64,000 nucleotides of DNA from Cognatilysobacter tabacisoli (GCF_003586305.1 NZ_KZ987400.1:530635-594634), one strand, 5' to 3'. Shown: positions 28,339 to 37,835, counted from the stretch's first letter. Notes: generated by a model from the letters alone, not told the origin. Program-made: numbers and translations.

Positions 28339-29270
28339 GCCCGTCGGCGGCGCAGGAGCGCCGCGCCGGGCTGTGGATGGCGCTCGGCGCATTCGTGATC
28401 TGGGGGCTGATGCCGCTGTACTGGCACCTGCTGAAGGCGGTGCCGTCGTGGCAGATCGTGCTGCACCGGATCGCGTGGGGCGCGATGCTCGTGTCGGCGT
28501 GGCTGCTGTGGCAGCACGGACGCGGCTGGCTGCGCGCGACGCTCGCGCGCCCGCGCGTGGCCGCGACGCTGGCGCTGACTGGCGTGCTTATCGCGTTCAA
28601 CTGGGGCCTGTACATCTGGGCGGTCAACGCCGGCCACGTGGTCGAGACTGCGCTGGGCTACTACATCAACCCGCTGCTCAACGTGGTGCTCGGCGTGGCG
28701 CTGCTGCACGAGCGGCTCAATCGCGCGCAGTGGGCCGCGGTCGCGCTGGCCGCGTGCGGCGTGGCGTGGCTGACCTGGCAGTTCGGCCAGCCGCCGTGGA
28801 TCGCGCTCGCGCTGGCGCTGTCGTTCGGGCTGTACGGCCTGCTGCGCAAGCTGGTGCCGGTCGACGCGGTCGCCGGACTCGGCGTCGAGAGCCTGTACCT
28901 GCTGCTGCCGGCGCTGGCCGGGCTGGCCTGGGCCGAAGCCACCGGCCGCAGCGGCTTCGTCGGCCTCGGCGACGCGCCGGCGTGGGGCGTCGGCATCGAC
29001 GCGCTGCTGGTCGTCGGCGGTGCGCTGACCGCGCTGCCGCTGATCGGCTTCGCCTACGCCGTGCGCCGCGTGCCGCTGTCGGTGGTCGGCTTCCTGCAGT
29101 ACATCGCGCCGACCCTGCAGCTGCTGATCGGCGTGTTGGTGTTCCACGAGGCGTTCCCGCGCGAGCGCGCGGTCGGCTTCGTGCTGATCTGGCTCGGCCT
29201 GGCGGTGTTCGCGATCGACGGCTGGCGACGCTCGCGCGCCCCGGCGCCGGTGCCGGCCAGCGCCGGCTGA
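28335..29270 (+). CDS. rarD: RarD-type DMT permease
   Basis: 311 residues, ten predicted membrane helices, EamA repeats. The RarD signature is clear: IWGLMPLYWHLLKAVPSWQI, then HRIAWG and NWGLYIWAVNAGHVVETALG. RarD proteins were named for chloramphenicol resistance but their transport substrate is undefined. Co-translated with the preceding EamA gene (ATGA), suggesting paired transporters. Convergent with the ABC permease gene. Confidence 0.92.
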   Translation: MSPSAAQERRAGLWMALGAFVIWGLMPLYWHLLKAVPSWQIVLHRIAWGAMLVSAWLLWQHGRGWLRATLARPRVAATLALTGVLIAFNWGLYIWAVNAGHVVETALGYYINPLLNVVLGVALLHERLNRAQWAAVALAACGVAWLTWQFGQPPWIALALALSFGLYGLLRKLVPVDAVAGLGVESLYLLLPALAGLAWAEATGRSGFVGLGDAPAWGVGIDALLVVGGALTALPLIGFAYAVRRVPLSVVGFLQYIAPTLQLLIGVLVFHEAFPRERAVGFVLIWLGLAVFAIDGWRRSRAPAPVPASAG

Positions 29271-29279
29271 CGCGAGCGC

Positions 29280-30467
29280 TCAGGTCGCGCGCAGCGCGTC
29301 GGTGACCGGGATGCGCGCGGCGCGGACGGCGGGCATCAGGCCGCCGAGGAAGCCGATCAGCAGCGCCCAAACGAGGCCCTGCACGACCAGCGCCGGCGTC
29401 ACCGCGAAGTTGAACGCGACCTGGGTGAACGAGCCCGGGCTCAGCGTCGATACGCTGTAGCCGTTGAACAGCACGTACGCGAGCACCGCGCCGACGAGGC
29501 CCCCGGTCACCGCCAGCACCAGCGACTCGGCCATCACCGAGGCAATCACCGGCAGCCGGCCGAAGCCGAGCGCGCGCAGCGTGCCGATCTCGCGCGTGCG
29601 CGACGACACCGCCGAGTACATCGTGTTGAGCGCGCCGAACAGTGCGCCGAACGCCATGATCACCGTGATCACGTTGGTCAGCAGCCGGATCAGGAACGTC
29701 AGCGATTCCGACTGCGCGCTGAAGTAATCGAGCTCGCGCTCGACGTCGACCGTCAGCTGCGGGTCGTCCTGCAGCCGCGCCTTGAGGCCGTCGAACGACG
29801 CGGCCGAGTCCAGCTGCACCAGCACCGACGAGTAGCCGCTGCGGTCGAACGCGTTCTGCACCGCCTCGGTGTCGGCCCACAGCTCGGACTCGTGGCCGTC
29901 GCCGTTGGACGCGAACACGCCGACGATCGTCCACGGGGCGCCCTTGAACACCAGCACCTCGCCGACCGCGAGGCCGTCGAACTGCCGCTGCGCGCTGCGC
30001 CCGACCATCAGCTCCTGCAGGCCGGGGCGGAAGCGCCGGCCCTCGACGATCGCGACCTCGGGCCGCAGCTCGAACGCGTTGGGCTCGACGCCGCGCAGGG
30101 TCACGTTGGTGCCGCCGGCCTCGCCCTTGCGGGCGACCTCGGTGATCACGATCAACTCGCCCGACGCCAGCGGCAGGCCGTCGCGGCCGCGCACGACCGC
30201 CGGGTCCTGCTTGATCAGCGTGACCAGCCCGCGCTCGAGGAAGCTCGACAGCTCGGCGTTGCTGCCGGCGCGCAGCACGATCGCGCGGTCGTCACGGCCG
30301 GTGGTGCCGAGCGTGCGGGTCAGGCCGGCCGACATCGACAGCATCGCGACGAGCACCGCGACGACGCCGGCGATGCCGACGACGATGACCAGTGAGGCGC
30401 CCCACCGCTGCGGGATGCTCTGCAGGTTCATCGCGACGATCTCGCGGGTCTGGCGCAGCGCGGTCAT
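29280..30467 (-). CDS. FtsX-like ABC transporter permease (second permease of the operon)
   Basis: 395 residues: a helix near the N-terminus (about 25-45), a MacB-type periplasmic domain (about 60-260), then three helices with the FtsX core (NTMYSAVSSRTREIGTLRALG). Together with the adaptor, ATPase and first permease it forms a MacAB/Lol-like exporter in which two different permeases pair. Start ATG at 30467. The first 23 codons and start codon are duplicated 182 bp upstream at 30582-30649, inside the intergenic gap. Substrate unknown. Confidence 0.9.
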   Translation of the reverse strand: MTALRQTREIVAMNLQSIPQRWGASLVIVVGIAGVVAVLVAMLSMSAGLTRTLGTTGRDDRAIVLRAGSNAELSSFLERGLVTLIKQDPAVVRGRDGLPLASGELIVITEVARKGEAGGTNVTLRGVEPNAFELRPEVAIVEGRRFRPGLQELMVGRSAQRQFDGLAVGEVLVFKGAPWTIVGVFASNGDGHESELWADTEAVQNAFDRSGYSSVLVQLDSAASFDGLKARLQDDPQLTVDVERELDYFSAQSESLTFLIRLLTNVITVIMAFGALFGALNTMYSAVSSRTREIGTLRALGFGRLPVIASVMAESLVLAVTGGLVGAVLAYVLFNGYSVSTLSPGSFTQVAFNFAVTPALVVQGLVWALLIGFLGGLMPAVRAARIPVTDALRAT

Positions 30468-30516
30468 TGGCCGATCTCCGTGCATCCCGCCGAGCCGTCC
30501 CTGGCGCACCGAACCG

Positions 30517-30538
30517 GCCCGCGCATCCCTGCGCGGGC
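30517..30538. repeat. Hairpin in the spacer between the two permease 5' copies
   Basis: GCCCGCGCA, loop TCCC, TGCGCGGGC: perfect 9-bp stem inside the 114-bp sequence that separates the duplicated permease 5' ends. It could affect transcription into the second permease or be the core of an inserted palindromic element. Confidence 0.5.
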
Positions 30539-30581
30539 GCTCAGCGGCGCGCGCCAGTGCCGCGCGACAGCCCCGCTTCGC

Positions 30582-30649
30582 CCCCACCGCTGCGGGATGC
30601 TCTGCAGGTTCATCGCAACGATCTCGCGGGTCTGGCGCAGCGCGGTCAT
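30582..30649 (-). pseudogene. Duplicated 5' fragment of the permease gene
   Basis: 68 bp, 67 identical to 30400-30467, containing the ATG and codons 1-23 of the permease gene (MTALRQTREIVAMNLQSIPQ). After that the frame runs into unrelated spacer. It sits 4 bp after the stop of the upstream permease, exactly where the second permease would be expected to start, while the intact copy lies behind a 114-bp insert. It looks like a tandem-duplication scar. If translated it would give a truncated peptide of about 61 residues. Confidence 0.8.
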
Positions 30650-30653
30650 CGCG

Positions 30654-31814
30654 TCACCGCCCCGCCAGCGCGTCGACGATCTTCAGCCGCATCGCGCGCA
30701 GCGCCGGCGGCAGGCCGACCGCGGTCGCCAGCACCAGCACCGACACCGCGACGAACACCCACACGCGCCGGTCCGGCTGCAGCGGCGGGAACTCAGGCGG
30801 CAGCCCGGCGGTCACCACCGCGGCCAGCGCCATGCCGAGCGCGGCGCCCAGCGTGCACAGCAGCAGCGCCTCGGCCAGCACCAGCCACAGCACGGTGCGG
30901 TCGGTGAAGCCCAGGCACTTGAGCACCGCGAGTTCGGGGATGCGCTCGCGCACCGCCTGGCTCATCGTGAAGCCGGTCAGGATCAGGATGGTGAAGAACA
31001 CCGCGCCGGAGATGGCGTTCATGATGAAGCCGATGTCGCCGAACTGGCGCAGGAAGCCGAGCTGGAAGTCCTGCTCGTTCTGGCTCTTGGTCTCGTCGGC
31101 CGAATTGGCGAAGCGGCGGTCGATCTCGGCGGCGACGCGCGGCGAATCCAGCGGGTCGGCCACGCGCACGACGAACACGCCGGCCAGCCCGCGCGCGCCG
31201 GCGCTGCGCGCCTCGTCGAACTGGCCGTAGTTGAGGTACATCAGCTGCGCGCGGTCCTGCCACTCCGCGTCCTTGCCGTCGAAGATGCCGACCACGCGCC
31301 ACTCCCACACGCGCGAGCCGTCGGCCTTGGTCCAGATGAAGCTGTTGAGCGGCACCACGTCGCCGAGCTTCCAGCCGTACTTCTCGGCCAGCTTGCGGCC
31401 GACGATCGCGCCGTCCTGGGTCGACACGAACGCGCGCCACTGGTCCTCGTCCATGACCCACTCGGGGTAGGTGTCGCGCAGGCGCTGCGGGTTGACCGCG
31501 AACTGCGGGAAGCCGGCGCGCTCGTCGCGGTACTGGCCGCCGAAGAACTGCGAGTGGCCGACGCGCTCGACGCCCGGCACCGACTCGATCTGCGGCATCA
31601 GCCGCATCGGCAGCGGCTGGGTGAAGCTGGTCTTGGCCTGCACGATCAGCCGGTTGGCGCCGAGGAAATCGGCACCGCCGGCGAACAGCGAGTTGACCGC
31701 CTGCAGCAGCCCGAGCAGCAGGAACGCCGCGGTCAGCGACAGCAGGGTGAACGCCGTGCGCGTCTTCTTGCGGAACAGCGCGCCCCAGACCAGCGGGAAG
31801 TACTTGCGGATCAT
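30654..31814 (-). CDS. FtsX-like ABC transporter permease (first permease)
   Basis: 386 residues: N-terminal [20 protein letters not shown] with a membrane helix (about 20-42), a periplasmic MacB-like domain, then three helices with [19 protein letters not shown]. It should pair with the second permease around the shared ATPase. It begins 13 bp after the ATPase stop. The substrate is unknown; MacB homologues export peptides, siderophores or toxins. Confidence 0.9.
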   Translation of the reverse strand: MIRKYFPLVWGALFRKKTRTAFTLLSLTAAFLLLGLLQAVNSLFAGGADFLGANRLIVQAKTSFTQPLPMRLMPQIESVPGVERVGHSQFFGGQYRDERAGFPQFAVNPQRLRDTYPEWVMDEDQWRAFVSTQDGAIVGRKLAEKYGWKLGDVVPLNSFIWTKADGSRVWEWRVVGIFDGKDAEWQDRAQLMYLNYGQFDEARSAGARGLAGVFVVRVADPLDSPRVAAEIDRRFANSADETKSQNEQDFQLGFLRQFGDIGFIMNAISGAVFFTILILTGFTMSQAVRERIPELAVLKCLGFTDRTVLWLVLAEALLLCTLGAALGMALAAVVTAGLPPEFPPLQPDRRVWVFVAVSVLVLATAVGLPPALRAMRLKIVDALAGR

Positions 31815-31827
31815 CGTCGGCGCCCCT

Positions 31828-32571
31828 TCAGTGCGGCGACGGCTCGTCGACCAGCGTGCCCTTGTCCAGGTGCACGGTGCGGCGCGCGTACTCGGCCGCC
31901 TTCGGGTCGTGGGTCACCATCACGATGGTCTTGCCGAACTCACGGTTGAGTCGCTGCAGCAGGGTCAGCACCTCGTCGGCGGTCCTGCGGTCGAGGTCGC
32001 CGGTCGGTTCGTCGCAGATCAGCAGCAGCGGGTCGGACACCAGCGCGCGCGCGATCGCGACGCGCTGCTGCTGGCCGCCGGACAGCTCGTTCGGCTTGTG
32101 CCGCGCGCGGTCGCCGAGCCCGACCAGCCCCAGCGCGATCTGCGCGCGCCGCGCACGCTCGGACGCGCCCATGTCGGTCAGCAGCAGCGGCAGCTCGACG
32201 TTGCGCTGCGCGGTCAGCACCGGCATCAGGTTGTAGCTCTGGAAGATGAAGCCGACCGTGTCCGCGCGCCACGCGGCCAGGTCGTCGCCGGACAGGTCGT
32301 CGATCGCGACGCCGTCGACGCGCAGCTCTCCGTCGCTGGGCGAGTCGAGCCCGCCGATCAGGTTCAGCAGCGTGGTCTTGCCGGAGCCGGACGGACCCAT
32401 CAGCGCGACGAAGTCGCCGTGCGGGATGTCCAGGTCGATGCCGTGCAGCACCTCGATGCGCTGCTTGCCGCGCTCGTAGGCCTTGGTCAGCGCGCGGATC
32501 TCAACCAGCGGCCGCGCTTCGGGCGGCAGGTCGGGCGCCGCGCCGTGGACCGGACGATGCTCGGCGTCCAT
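31828..32571 (-). CDS. ABC transporter ATPase, LolD/MacB type
   Basis: 247 residues with Walker [11 protein letters not shown]-loop ([12 protein letters not shown]), signature LSGGQQQR, Walker [13 protein letters not shown] and the H-switch VTHD. It powers the adjacent FtsX-like permeases. The first 20 residues are a variable extension. It starts 4 bp after the adaptor gene stop, so four genes (adaptor, ATPase, two permeases) form one operon. Confidence 0.95.
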   Translation of the reverse strand: MDAEHRPVHGAAPDLPPEARPLVEIRALTKAYERGKQRIEVLHGIDLDIPHGDFVALMGPSGSGKTTLLNLIGGLDSPSDGELRVDGVAIDDLSGDDLAAWRADTVGFIFQSYNLMPVLTAQRNVELPLLLTDMGASERARRAQIALGLVGLGDRARHKPNELSGGQQQRVAIARALVSDPLLLICDEPTGDLDRRTADEVLTLLQRLNREFGKTIVMVTHDPKAAEYARRTVHLDKGTLVDEPSPH

Positions 32572-32575
32572 CGGA

Positions 32576-33826
32576 CTACTTCGCGTCCGCGCCGGCGACG
32601 GTCACGCGCTGGCCGTCGCGGACCTTGGCCGGATCGATGACGACGGCTTCGCCGGGCTTCACGCCCGACGCGAGCCGGCGGTCGGCGTCGCGGGTTTCCG
32701 CGAGCGCGACCTCGCGCGCGTCGGCGGCGCCGTCGACGACGACGAACACCGTGCCGCGCGTCGCCTTGGCCGCGCCCTTCGGATCGGTGCCCTCGGGCAG
32801 CACGATCGCCTTCGACGGCACCCACACGCCGGTCGGCTTCGGCGCGTTGGCGGCGTTCTTCTCGAGGAAGCTCACGCGCACGCCCATGTCCGGGACAATG
32901 CGCGGGTCCTTCTCGGCCAGCGAGATGCGCACCTTGACCGTGGCCTTGCTGCGGTCGGCGGTCGGGATGATCGCGATCACCGCGCCGGGGATGCGCCAGT
33001 CCGGGTACGCGTTGAGCACCGCCTCGATCGGCATGCCCGGCTGCACGCGGCCGATGTAGGCCTCGTTGACGTCGACCTGCACCTCGAGCGAGTCCATGTC
33101 GACGATCGTGCCGATGCCGGTGCGGGTGAAGCCGCCGCCGGCCGACACCGGCGACACGATCTCGCCCGGCTGCGCGGCCTTGGCGGTGATCACGCCGGCG
33201 AACGGCGCGCGCACGATGGTGTTGTCGACGCCGAGCGCGGCGACCTCGAGCTGCTCGCGCGACACCGCGACGTTGCGCTGCGCAGACGCCAGCTGCGCGC
33301 GCAGGGCGTCGCGCTGCGCGAGCGCCTGGTCGTACTGCGCGCGCGACACCAGCTGCTGCTGCACCAGGCTGCCGAGCCGGCGCGCATTGGCCTCGGCCTC
33401 GCGCAGCTGCGCCTGCACCTGGTCGATCTGGCTGCGCGACGCGGCCAGCTGCGCGGCGGCGAGCTGCTGCTGCGCGCCGGCGTCGATCGGATCGAGCCGC
33501 GCCAGCACCTGGCCTTCCTCGACGCGCTGACCTTCCTCGATCAGCACCTCGCGGACCTTGCCGGAGATCTTGGTCGACACCGTGGCGATGCGGCGGGCGA
33601 CGATGTAGCCCGACGCGTCGAGCACCGACGCGTTGGCGGGGTCGGCCGCGTCGCGCGCCGGGACCGTCTCGACCGCGACCGGGCGGCGCATCGCCAGCAC
33701 CGCGAGCAGCGCCACCACGACGACTGCGGCGCCGACGACGAGCGGCCACTTGCGTCGGCGGGGCTTCTTCGCCCCCGACTTGCGCTCGATGCGCAGTTCC
33801 TTGAGGGCGTCTTCGGGGCGGCTCAT
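32576..33826 (-). CDS. HlyD/MacA-type periplasmic adaptor
   Basis: 416 residues. A membrane anchor (about 27-46, WPLVVGAAVVVVALLAVLA), a lipoyl/barrel-sandwich region, a helical hairpin of about 100 residues with coiled-coil character (IDAGAQQQLAAAQLAASRS...), a beta-barrel and a membrane-proximal domain. Adaptors of this kind connect the inner-membrane ABC complex to an outer-membrane channel. First gene of the ABC operon; the outer-membrane partner is not in the window. Confidence 0.92.
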   Translation of the reverse strand: MSRPEDALKELRIERKSGAKKPRRRKWPLVVGAAVVVVALLAVLAMRRPVAVETVPARDAADPANASVLDASGYIVARRIATVSTKISGKVREVLIEEGQRVEEGQVLARLDPIDAGAQQQLAAAQLAASRSQIDQVQAQLREAEANARRLGSLVQQQLVSRAQYDQALAQRDALRAQLASAQRNVAVSREQLEVAALGVDNTIVRAPFAGVITAKAAQPGEIVSPVSAGGGFTRTGIGTIVDMDSLEVQVDVNEAYIGRVQPGMPIEAVLNAYPDWRIPGAVIAIIPTADRSKATVKVRISLAEKDPRIVPDMGVRVSFLEKNAANAPKPTGVWVPSKAIVLPEGTDPKGAAKATRGTVFVVVDGAADAREVALAETRDADRRLASGVKPGEAVVIDPAKVRDGQRVTVAGADAK

Positions 33827-34029
33827 GCGGGGGCGTCCTGGCGATGGGGGCGTGCGCGGGGCAGTGTGGCCGTGCTCGGGTGCGCCGCCAACCTGCCGGT
33901 CGTCACCTTCGCAGTACGCCGGGACCGGCGCTGCGGAGGCGCGGCCGCGGCGGCGTCGCCGCGGCGGACCGCGTCGATCGCGACGGCACCCAGCATCGAC
34001 GAGCAGCGGGGCCGTGTCACCTGACGACT

Positions 34030-34048
34030 GTCATGGCATCGGCATGAC
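34030..34048. promoter_or_regulatory. Inverted repeat upstream of the ABC exporter promoter
   Basis: GTCATG-N7-CATGAC in the divergent region between the adaptor gene and the ABC ATPase gene. Its centre is 42 bp upstream of the TAACGT -10 box at 34081, a typical activator position. The DesK/DesR-type system encoded next to the transporter is the obvious candidate to bind it, but this is inference. Confidence 0.4.
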
Positions 34049-34080
34049 GCGCGCGACTGCCGGCGCCGCGAACGGGCGCC

Positions 34081-34086
34081 TAACGT
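34081..34086 (+). promoter_or_regulatory. Candidate -10 box for the ABC exporter genes
   Basis: TAACGT, 28 bp before the ATG of the ATPase gene. The same hexamer in the same GC-rich context is at 37153 before the response regulator gene. No good -35 is seen, which fits an activator-dependent promoter. Confidence 0.35.
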
Positions 34087-34114
34087 GGTCGCACCGTCCC
34101 CGCTGGAGTGCGCC

Positions 34115-35029
34115 ATGCCGTCCCCGTCCCCGGTCCTCGCGCGCCTGCACGGCGCCAGCAAGCGCTACGGCGAGGTCGTCGCGCTCGACGGCGTCGACCT
34201 CGAACTGCGCGGTGGCGAAGTGACCGCGCTGCTCGGCGCCAACGGCGCCGGAAAGACCACCGCGGTGGGCCTGCTGCTCGGCCTGCTGCAGCCCGACGCC
34301 GGCCGCGTCGAGCTGTTCGGCACCACGCCGCAGTCGCTGGCCGCGCGGCGCGGCATCGGCGTAATGCTGCAGGCGAGCGCGCTGCAGGACACGCTGCGCG
34401 TCGGCGAACTGCTCGAGCTCACGCGCAGCTACTACGACGCGCCGCGCAGCGTCGCCGACTGCGTCGCGCTCGCGGGCCTCGACGGCCTGCTCGGCCGCCG
34501 CTACGGCGCGCTGTCGGGCGGCCAGCAGCGGCGCGTGCAGTTCGCGCTGGCGATCTGCGGCCGGCCGCGGGTGCTGTTCCTCGACGAGCCGACCACCGGG
34601 CTGGACATCCACGCGCGGCAGGGACTGTGGCGCGCGATCGGCGAGCTGGTCGGGCAGGGCGCCTCGGTGCTGCTGACCACCCACTACCTCGAGGAGGCCG
34701 AACGCCTGGCCGACCGCGTCACCGTGCTGGCCCGCGGGCGCGTCGTCGCCGACGGCGCGATCGACGCGGTCCGCGCGCACGTCGTCCGCCGTCGCGTGCG
34801 CTGTGTGTCGACCCTCGACGCCGCCGCGCTCGCCGGCTGGCCGCAGGTGTGCGAAGTACGGCGCGACGGCGAGCGGCTGGAGCTGGTCGCGCACGACGCC
34901 GCCGAGCCGCTGGTGCGGCGGCTGCTGGCCGAAGACCCCGGCCTGCGCGAACTCGAAGTGGAGCGCGCCGGCCTGGCCGACGCGTTCCTGGCCTTGACCG
35001 GCGACAACGAACTGAAGGAGGCCGCGTGA
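34115..35029 (+). CDS. ABC exporter ATP-binding protein
   Basis: 304 residues, ABC-2 type ATPase: Walker A GANGAGKTT, signature LSGGQQRR, Walker B VLFLDEPTTGLD, H-loop TTHYLEEAERL, with a C-terminal regulatory extension (about 215-304) typical of the CcmA/DrrA/NatA branch. Start ATG at 34115 with GGAG 7 bp upstream; an in-frame GTG at 34085 is less likely. Overlaps the permease gene by one base (TGATG). With the DesKR-like pair downstream this resembles B. subtilis YvfR/YvfS-YvfT/YvfU-type export modules. Confidence 0.93.
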   Translation: MPSPSPVLARLHGASKRYGEVVALDGVDLELRGGEVTALLGANGAGKTTAVGLLLGLLQPDAGRVELFGTTPQSLAARRGIGVMLQASALQDTLRVGELLELTRSYYDAPRSVADCVALAGLDGLLGRRYGALSGGQQRRVQFALAICGRPRVLFLDEPTTGLDIHARQGLWRAIGELVGQGASVLLTTHYLEEAERLADRVTVLARGRVVADGAIDAVRAHVVRRRVRCVSTLDAAALAGWPQVCEVRRDGERLELVAHDAAEPLVRRLLAEDPGLRELEVERAGLADAFLALTGDNELKEAA

Positions 35030-35835
35030 TGGACACGATGATCGACACCACTGCCGCACCCGCCGCCGCACCCGCCGCGGTCGCGCCGCGCCGCCCCGCG
35101 CGCATCCGCAGCTACTGGCTCGAGGCCAAGTACGAGTTCGTGCGGCTGCTGCGCACGCCGATGTTCGCCGTCCCGACGATCGCGTTCCCGGCGCTGTTCT
35201 ACCTGCTGTTCGGGGTCGCGCTGGGCTCGCGCGGCGACGGCCAGGCCGCGCAGTACCTGCTGGCCACGTATGGCGTGTTCGGCGTGATGGGCGCGGCGCT
35301 GTTCGGCTTCGGCGTCAGCATCGCGGTCGAGCGTACGCAGGGGCTGCTGGCGCTCAAGCGCGCCCTGCCGATGCCGCCGGGCGCCTACCTGCTGGCGAAG
35401 ATGGCGATGGCGATGCTGTTCTCGACGCTGGTGTCGCTGCTGCTCCTGCTGCTGGCGGCATCGCTGGGCGGGGTGGTGCTCGACCCGTGGCAGTGGGCGC
35501 TGCTGCCGGCGATCCACGTGGCCGGCGCGCTGCCGTTCTGCGCGATGGGGCTCTACCTGGGCACTCGCGTCAGCGCCAACGCGGCGCCGGTGGTCGTGAA
35601 CCTGCTGTACCTGCCGATGGCGTTCCTGTCCGGGCTGTGGCTGCCGCTGCGGGTGCTGCCGGACGCGCTCGCGGCCGCCGCGCCGGTGTGGCCGGCGTAC
35701 CACCACGCGCAGCTCGCGCTGAAGGTGGTGGGCATGGATGCCGGGGGCTCCATCGCCCTGCACGTGCTCGTGCTGGTGGCCTTCACCGCGGTGTTCTTCG
35801 GGCTGGCGCGCGCGCGCCTGGCGCGTCGTGGCTGA
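35029..35835 (+). CDS. ABC-2 type transporter permease
   Basis: 268 residues with six membrane helices after an Ala/Pro-rich cytoplasmic start. Conserved pieces include YEFVRLLRTPMFAVPTIAFPALFYLLFG, characteristic of ABC-2 permeases of the drug/polysaccharide type. Translationally coupled to its ATPase. Substrate unknown; control by an adjacent membrane-sensing kinase suggests response to envelope or lipid stress. Confidence 0.92.
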   Translation: MDTMIDTTAAPAAAPAAVAPRRPARIRSYWLEAKYEFVRLLRTPMFAVPTIAFPALFYLLFGVALGSRGDGQAAQYLLATYGVFGVMGAALFGFGVSIAVERTQGLLALKRALPMPPGAYLLAKMAMAMLFSTLVSLLLLLLAASLGGVVLDPWQWALLPAIHVAGALPFCAMGLYLGTRVSANAAPVVVNLLYLPMAFLSGLWLPLRVLPDALAAAAPVWPAYHHAQLALKVVGMDAGGSIALHVLVLVAFTAVFFGLARARLARRG

Positions 35836-35899
35836 GCGCGGCGCGGGCCCGTCGACGCGGTGGCATCATCGGCACCGTTGGCCGCATCGCGGAGTGCGC

Positions 35900-37132
35900 A
35901 TGAACGGCGGGGGCGTGGCACGGTTCGTCCCGGCGTGGCTGCAGCCGGCGCCCGATTCGATCGCCGCCACGCTGCGGCGCGAGGGCAAGTCGCCGTGGTC
36001 GGACGCGGTGCACGTGCTGTGGTCGGCGTGGATCTTCATCACCCCGGCGTTCTCGCCAGCCGGCTACGACGCGCGCTGGCTGGTGGTGACGGTGCTGTCG
36101 TACCCGGTGTTCCTGCTGCTGTTCGCGATGACGCTGCTGGCGCCGCCGCGGCAGGTGCCGCGCTACGCGCTCGGCATGGTCGCGATGAGCCTGGCGCTGC
36201 TGCCGTGGTACCTGTCGGGCCTGAGCTACTTCGTGTTCGGCTGCGTGATGCTCAGCCGCGGACAGCCGCACTCGCTGCTGCGCCACGCCGCCGTGCTGCT
36301 CGCGCTCAGCGCGGTGCTGGTCGGCTACGCGGTGTGGCTGGGCTATCCGTGGCAGGCGGTCGCGTGGCTGCCGCTGGTGACCCTGATCGTCGGCTCGGTG
36401 GTCCAGGTCGATTGCCTCAACCAGCGGCGCGACGCCGCGCTGCGGCTGTCGCAGGAGGAAGTGCGCCGGCTCGCCGCGACCGCCGAGCGCGAGCGCATTG
36501 GGCGCGACCTGCACGACCTGCTCGGGCACACGCTGTCGCTGGTCGCGCTCAAGTCGGAACTGGCCGGCAAGCTGGTCGAGCGCGACCCGACGGCCGCGCG
36601 CAGGGAGCTGGCCGACGTGACCCGCGTGGCCCGCGAGGCGCTGACCCAGGTGCGCAGCGCGGTCACCGGCATCCGCGCGGTCGGGCTGGCGAGCGAACTG
36701 GCGTCGGCGCGGCTGCTGCTGGAATCCGACGGCGTGCATTTCCATTACGCGCTGGCGCCGGTGGTGCTGCCGCCGGAGGTCGAGGCGGTGCTGGCGCTGA
36801 CCCTGCGCGAAGCGGCCACCAACATCCAGCGGCACGCGCGCGCCCGGCGCGCCGAGGCGGCGCTGGAGGTCGCCGGCGACGCGGTGGTGCTGCGCGTCGA
36901 GGACGACGGCCGCGGCGGCGACATCGCCCCCGGCAACGGGCTGTGCGGCATGCGCGAGCGGATCGAGGCGCTCGGCGGGCGGCTGCGCGTCGACGCCGCC
37001 CCCGGCCGCGGCACGCGCATCGAAGCGATCCTGCCGATGCCGCGCCCGGCCGACGGCGTGCGCGGCGACGCCCCGCCAGCGCCCGCGCACGCGCCCGGAC
37101 CCGGCGACGCCGCCTCGTCCGCGGCGGCGTAA
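35900..37132 (+). CDS. DesK-type sensor histidine kinase
   Basis: 410 residues. About five membrane helices (40-170) form the sensor; a HisKA_3 dimerisation domain carries His205 in GRDLHDLLGHTLS, and the HATPase has NIQRHA (N box), DDGRG and GNGLCGMRERI. DesK-type kinases sense membrane thickness or envelope state and phosphorylate a NarL-type regulator; that regulator gene follows 58 bp downstream. The last 35 residues are Ala/Pro-rich and probably disordered. Confidence 0.93.
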   Translation: MNGGGVARFVPAWLQPAPDSIAATLRREGKSPWSDAVHVLWSAWIFITPAFSPAGYDARWLVVTVLSYPVFLLLFAMTLLAPPRQVPRYALGMVAMSLALLPWYLSGLSYFVFGCVMLSRGQPHSLLRHAAVLLALSAVLVGYAVWLGYPWQAVAWLPLVTLIVGSVVQVDCLNQRRDAALRLSQEEVRRLAATAERERIGRDLHDLLGHTLSLVALKSELAGKLVERDPTAARRELADVTRVAREALTQVRSAVTGIRAVGLASELASARLLLESDGVHFHYALAPVVLPPEVEAVLALTLREAATNIQRHARARRAEAALEVAGDAVVLRVEDDGRGGDIAPGNGLCGMRERIEALGGRLRVDAAPGRGTRIEAILPMPRPADGVRGDAPPAPAHAPGPGDAASSAAA

Positions 37133-37152
37133 GCGCGCGCGGCGATCTGCGG

Positions 37153-37158
37153 TAACGT
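37153..37158 (+). promoter_or_regulatory. Candidate -10 box between kinase and regulator genes
   Basis: TAACGT, 32 bp before the response regulator ATG and identical to the box at 34081. Could give the regulator its own promoter. Confidence 0.25.
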
Positions 37159-37190
37159 GCCGCAGGGCCAACCGGCACGGGGTGCGCGCA

Positions 37191-37793
37191 ATGATCGGGG
37201 TGCTGCTGGCCGAGGACCAGGCGATGGTGCGCGGCGCGCTGTCGGCGCTGCTGAAGTTGGAGTCGGACCTCGACGTGCTCGGCACCGCCGCCGACGGCGA
37301 GGCCGCGTGGCGCGACGTGCAGCGGCTGCAGCCGGACGTGCTGGTCACCGACATCGAAATGCCCGGCCTGACCGGATTGGAGCTCGCGCAGCGGATCGCC
37401 CGCCACGGGCTGGCCACGCGCGTCGTCGTGCTGACCACGTTCGCGCGCCCGGGCTTCCTGCGCCGCGCGCTCGACGCCGGCGCGCGCGGCTACCTGCTCA
37501 AGGACGCGCCCGCCGAGAACCTCGCCGAGGCGATCCGCCAGGTGCACCGCGGCGGCCGGGTCATCGATCCGCAGCTCGCGGTCGACGCGTGGGGCGAGCC
37601 CGACCCGCTCAACGAGCGCGAGCGGCAGGTGCTGCGGCTGGCCGGCGAGGGGCTGTCGGCCGGCGACATCGCCGCGCAGCTGCAGCTGTCGGCCGGCACC
37701 GTGCGCAACTACCTGTCCGAGGCGATCGGCAAGCTCGGCGTCGGCAACCGCATCGAGGCGTACCGGCTCGCGCGGCAGAAGGGCTGGCTGTAG
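37191..37793 (+). CDS. NarL/DesR-type response regulator
   Basis: 200 residues from the ATG at 37191 (GTG at 37182 adds three). Receiver domain with Asp54 (VTDIEMPG), Thr (VVLTTFAR) and Lys (YLLKDAP); C-terminal LuxR-type HTH (about 140-195, LSAGDIAAQLQLSAGTVRNYLSEAIGKL). It should be phosphorylated by the adjacent kinase and control the ABC exporter, possibly through GTCATG-N7-CATGAC at 34030. Confidence 0.94.
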   Translation: MIGVLLAEDQAMVRGALSALLKLESDLDVLGTAADGEAAWRDVQRLQPDVLVTDIEMPGLTGLELAQRIARHGLATRVVVLTTFARPGFLRRALDAGARGYLLKDAPAENLAEAIRQVHRGGRVIDPQLAVDAWGEPDPLNERERQVLRLAGEGLSAGDIAAQLQLSAGTVRNYLSEAIGKLGVGNRIEAYRLARQKGWL

Positions 37794-37835
37794 GCGGGCG
37801 CGGGCCGGTCTACAGTGCTGCCCAATCGCACGGCA

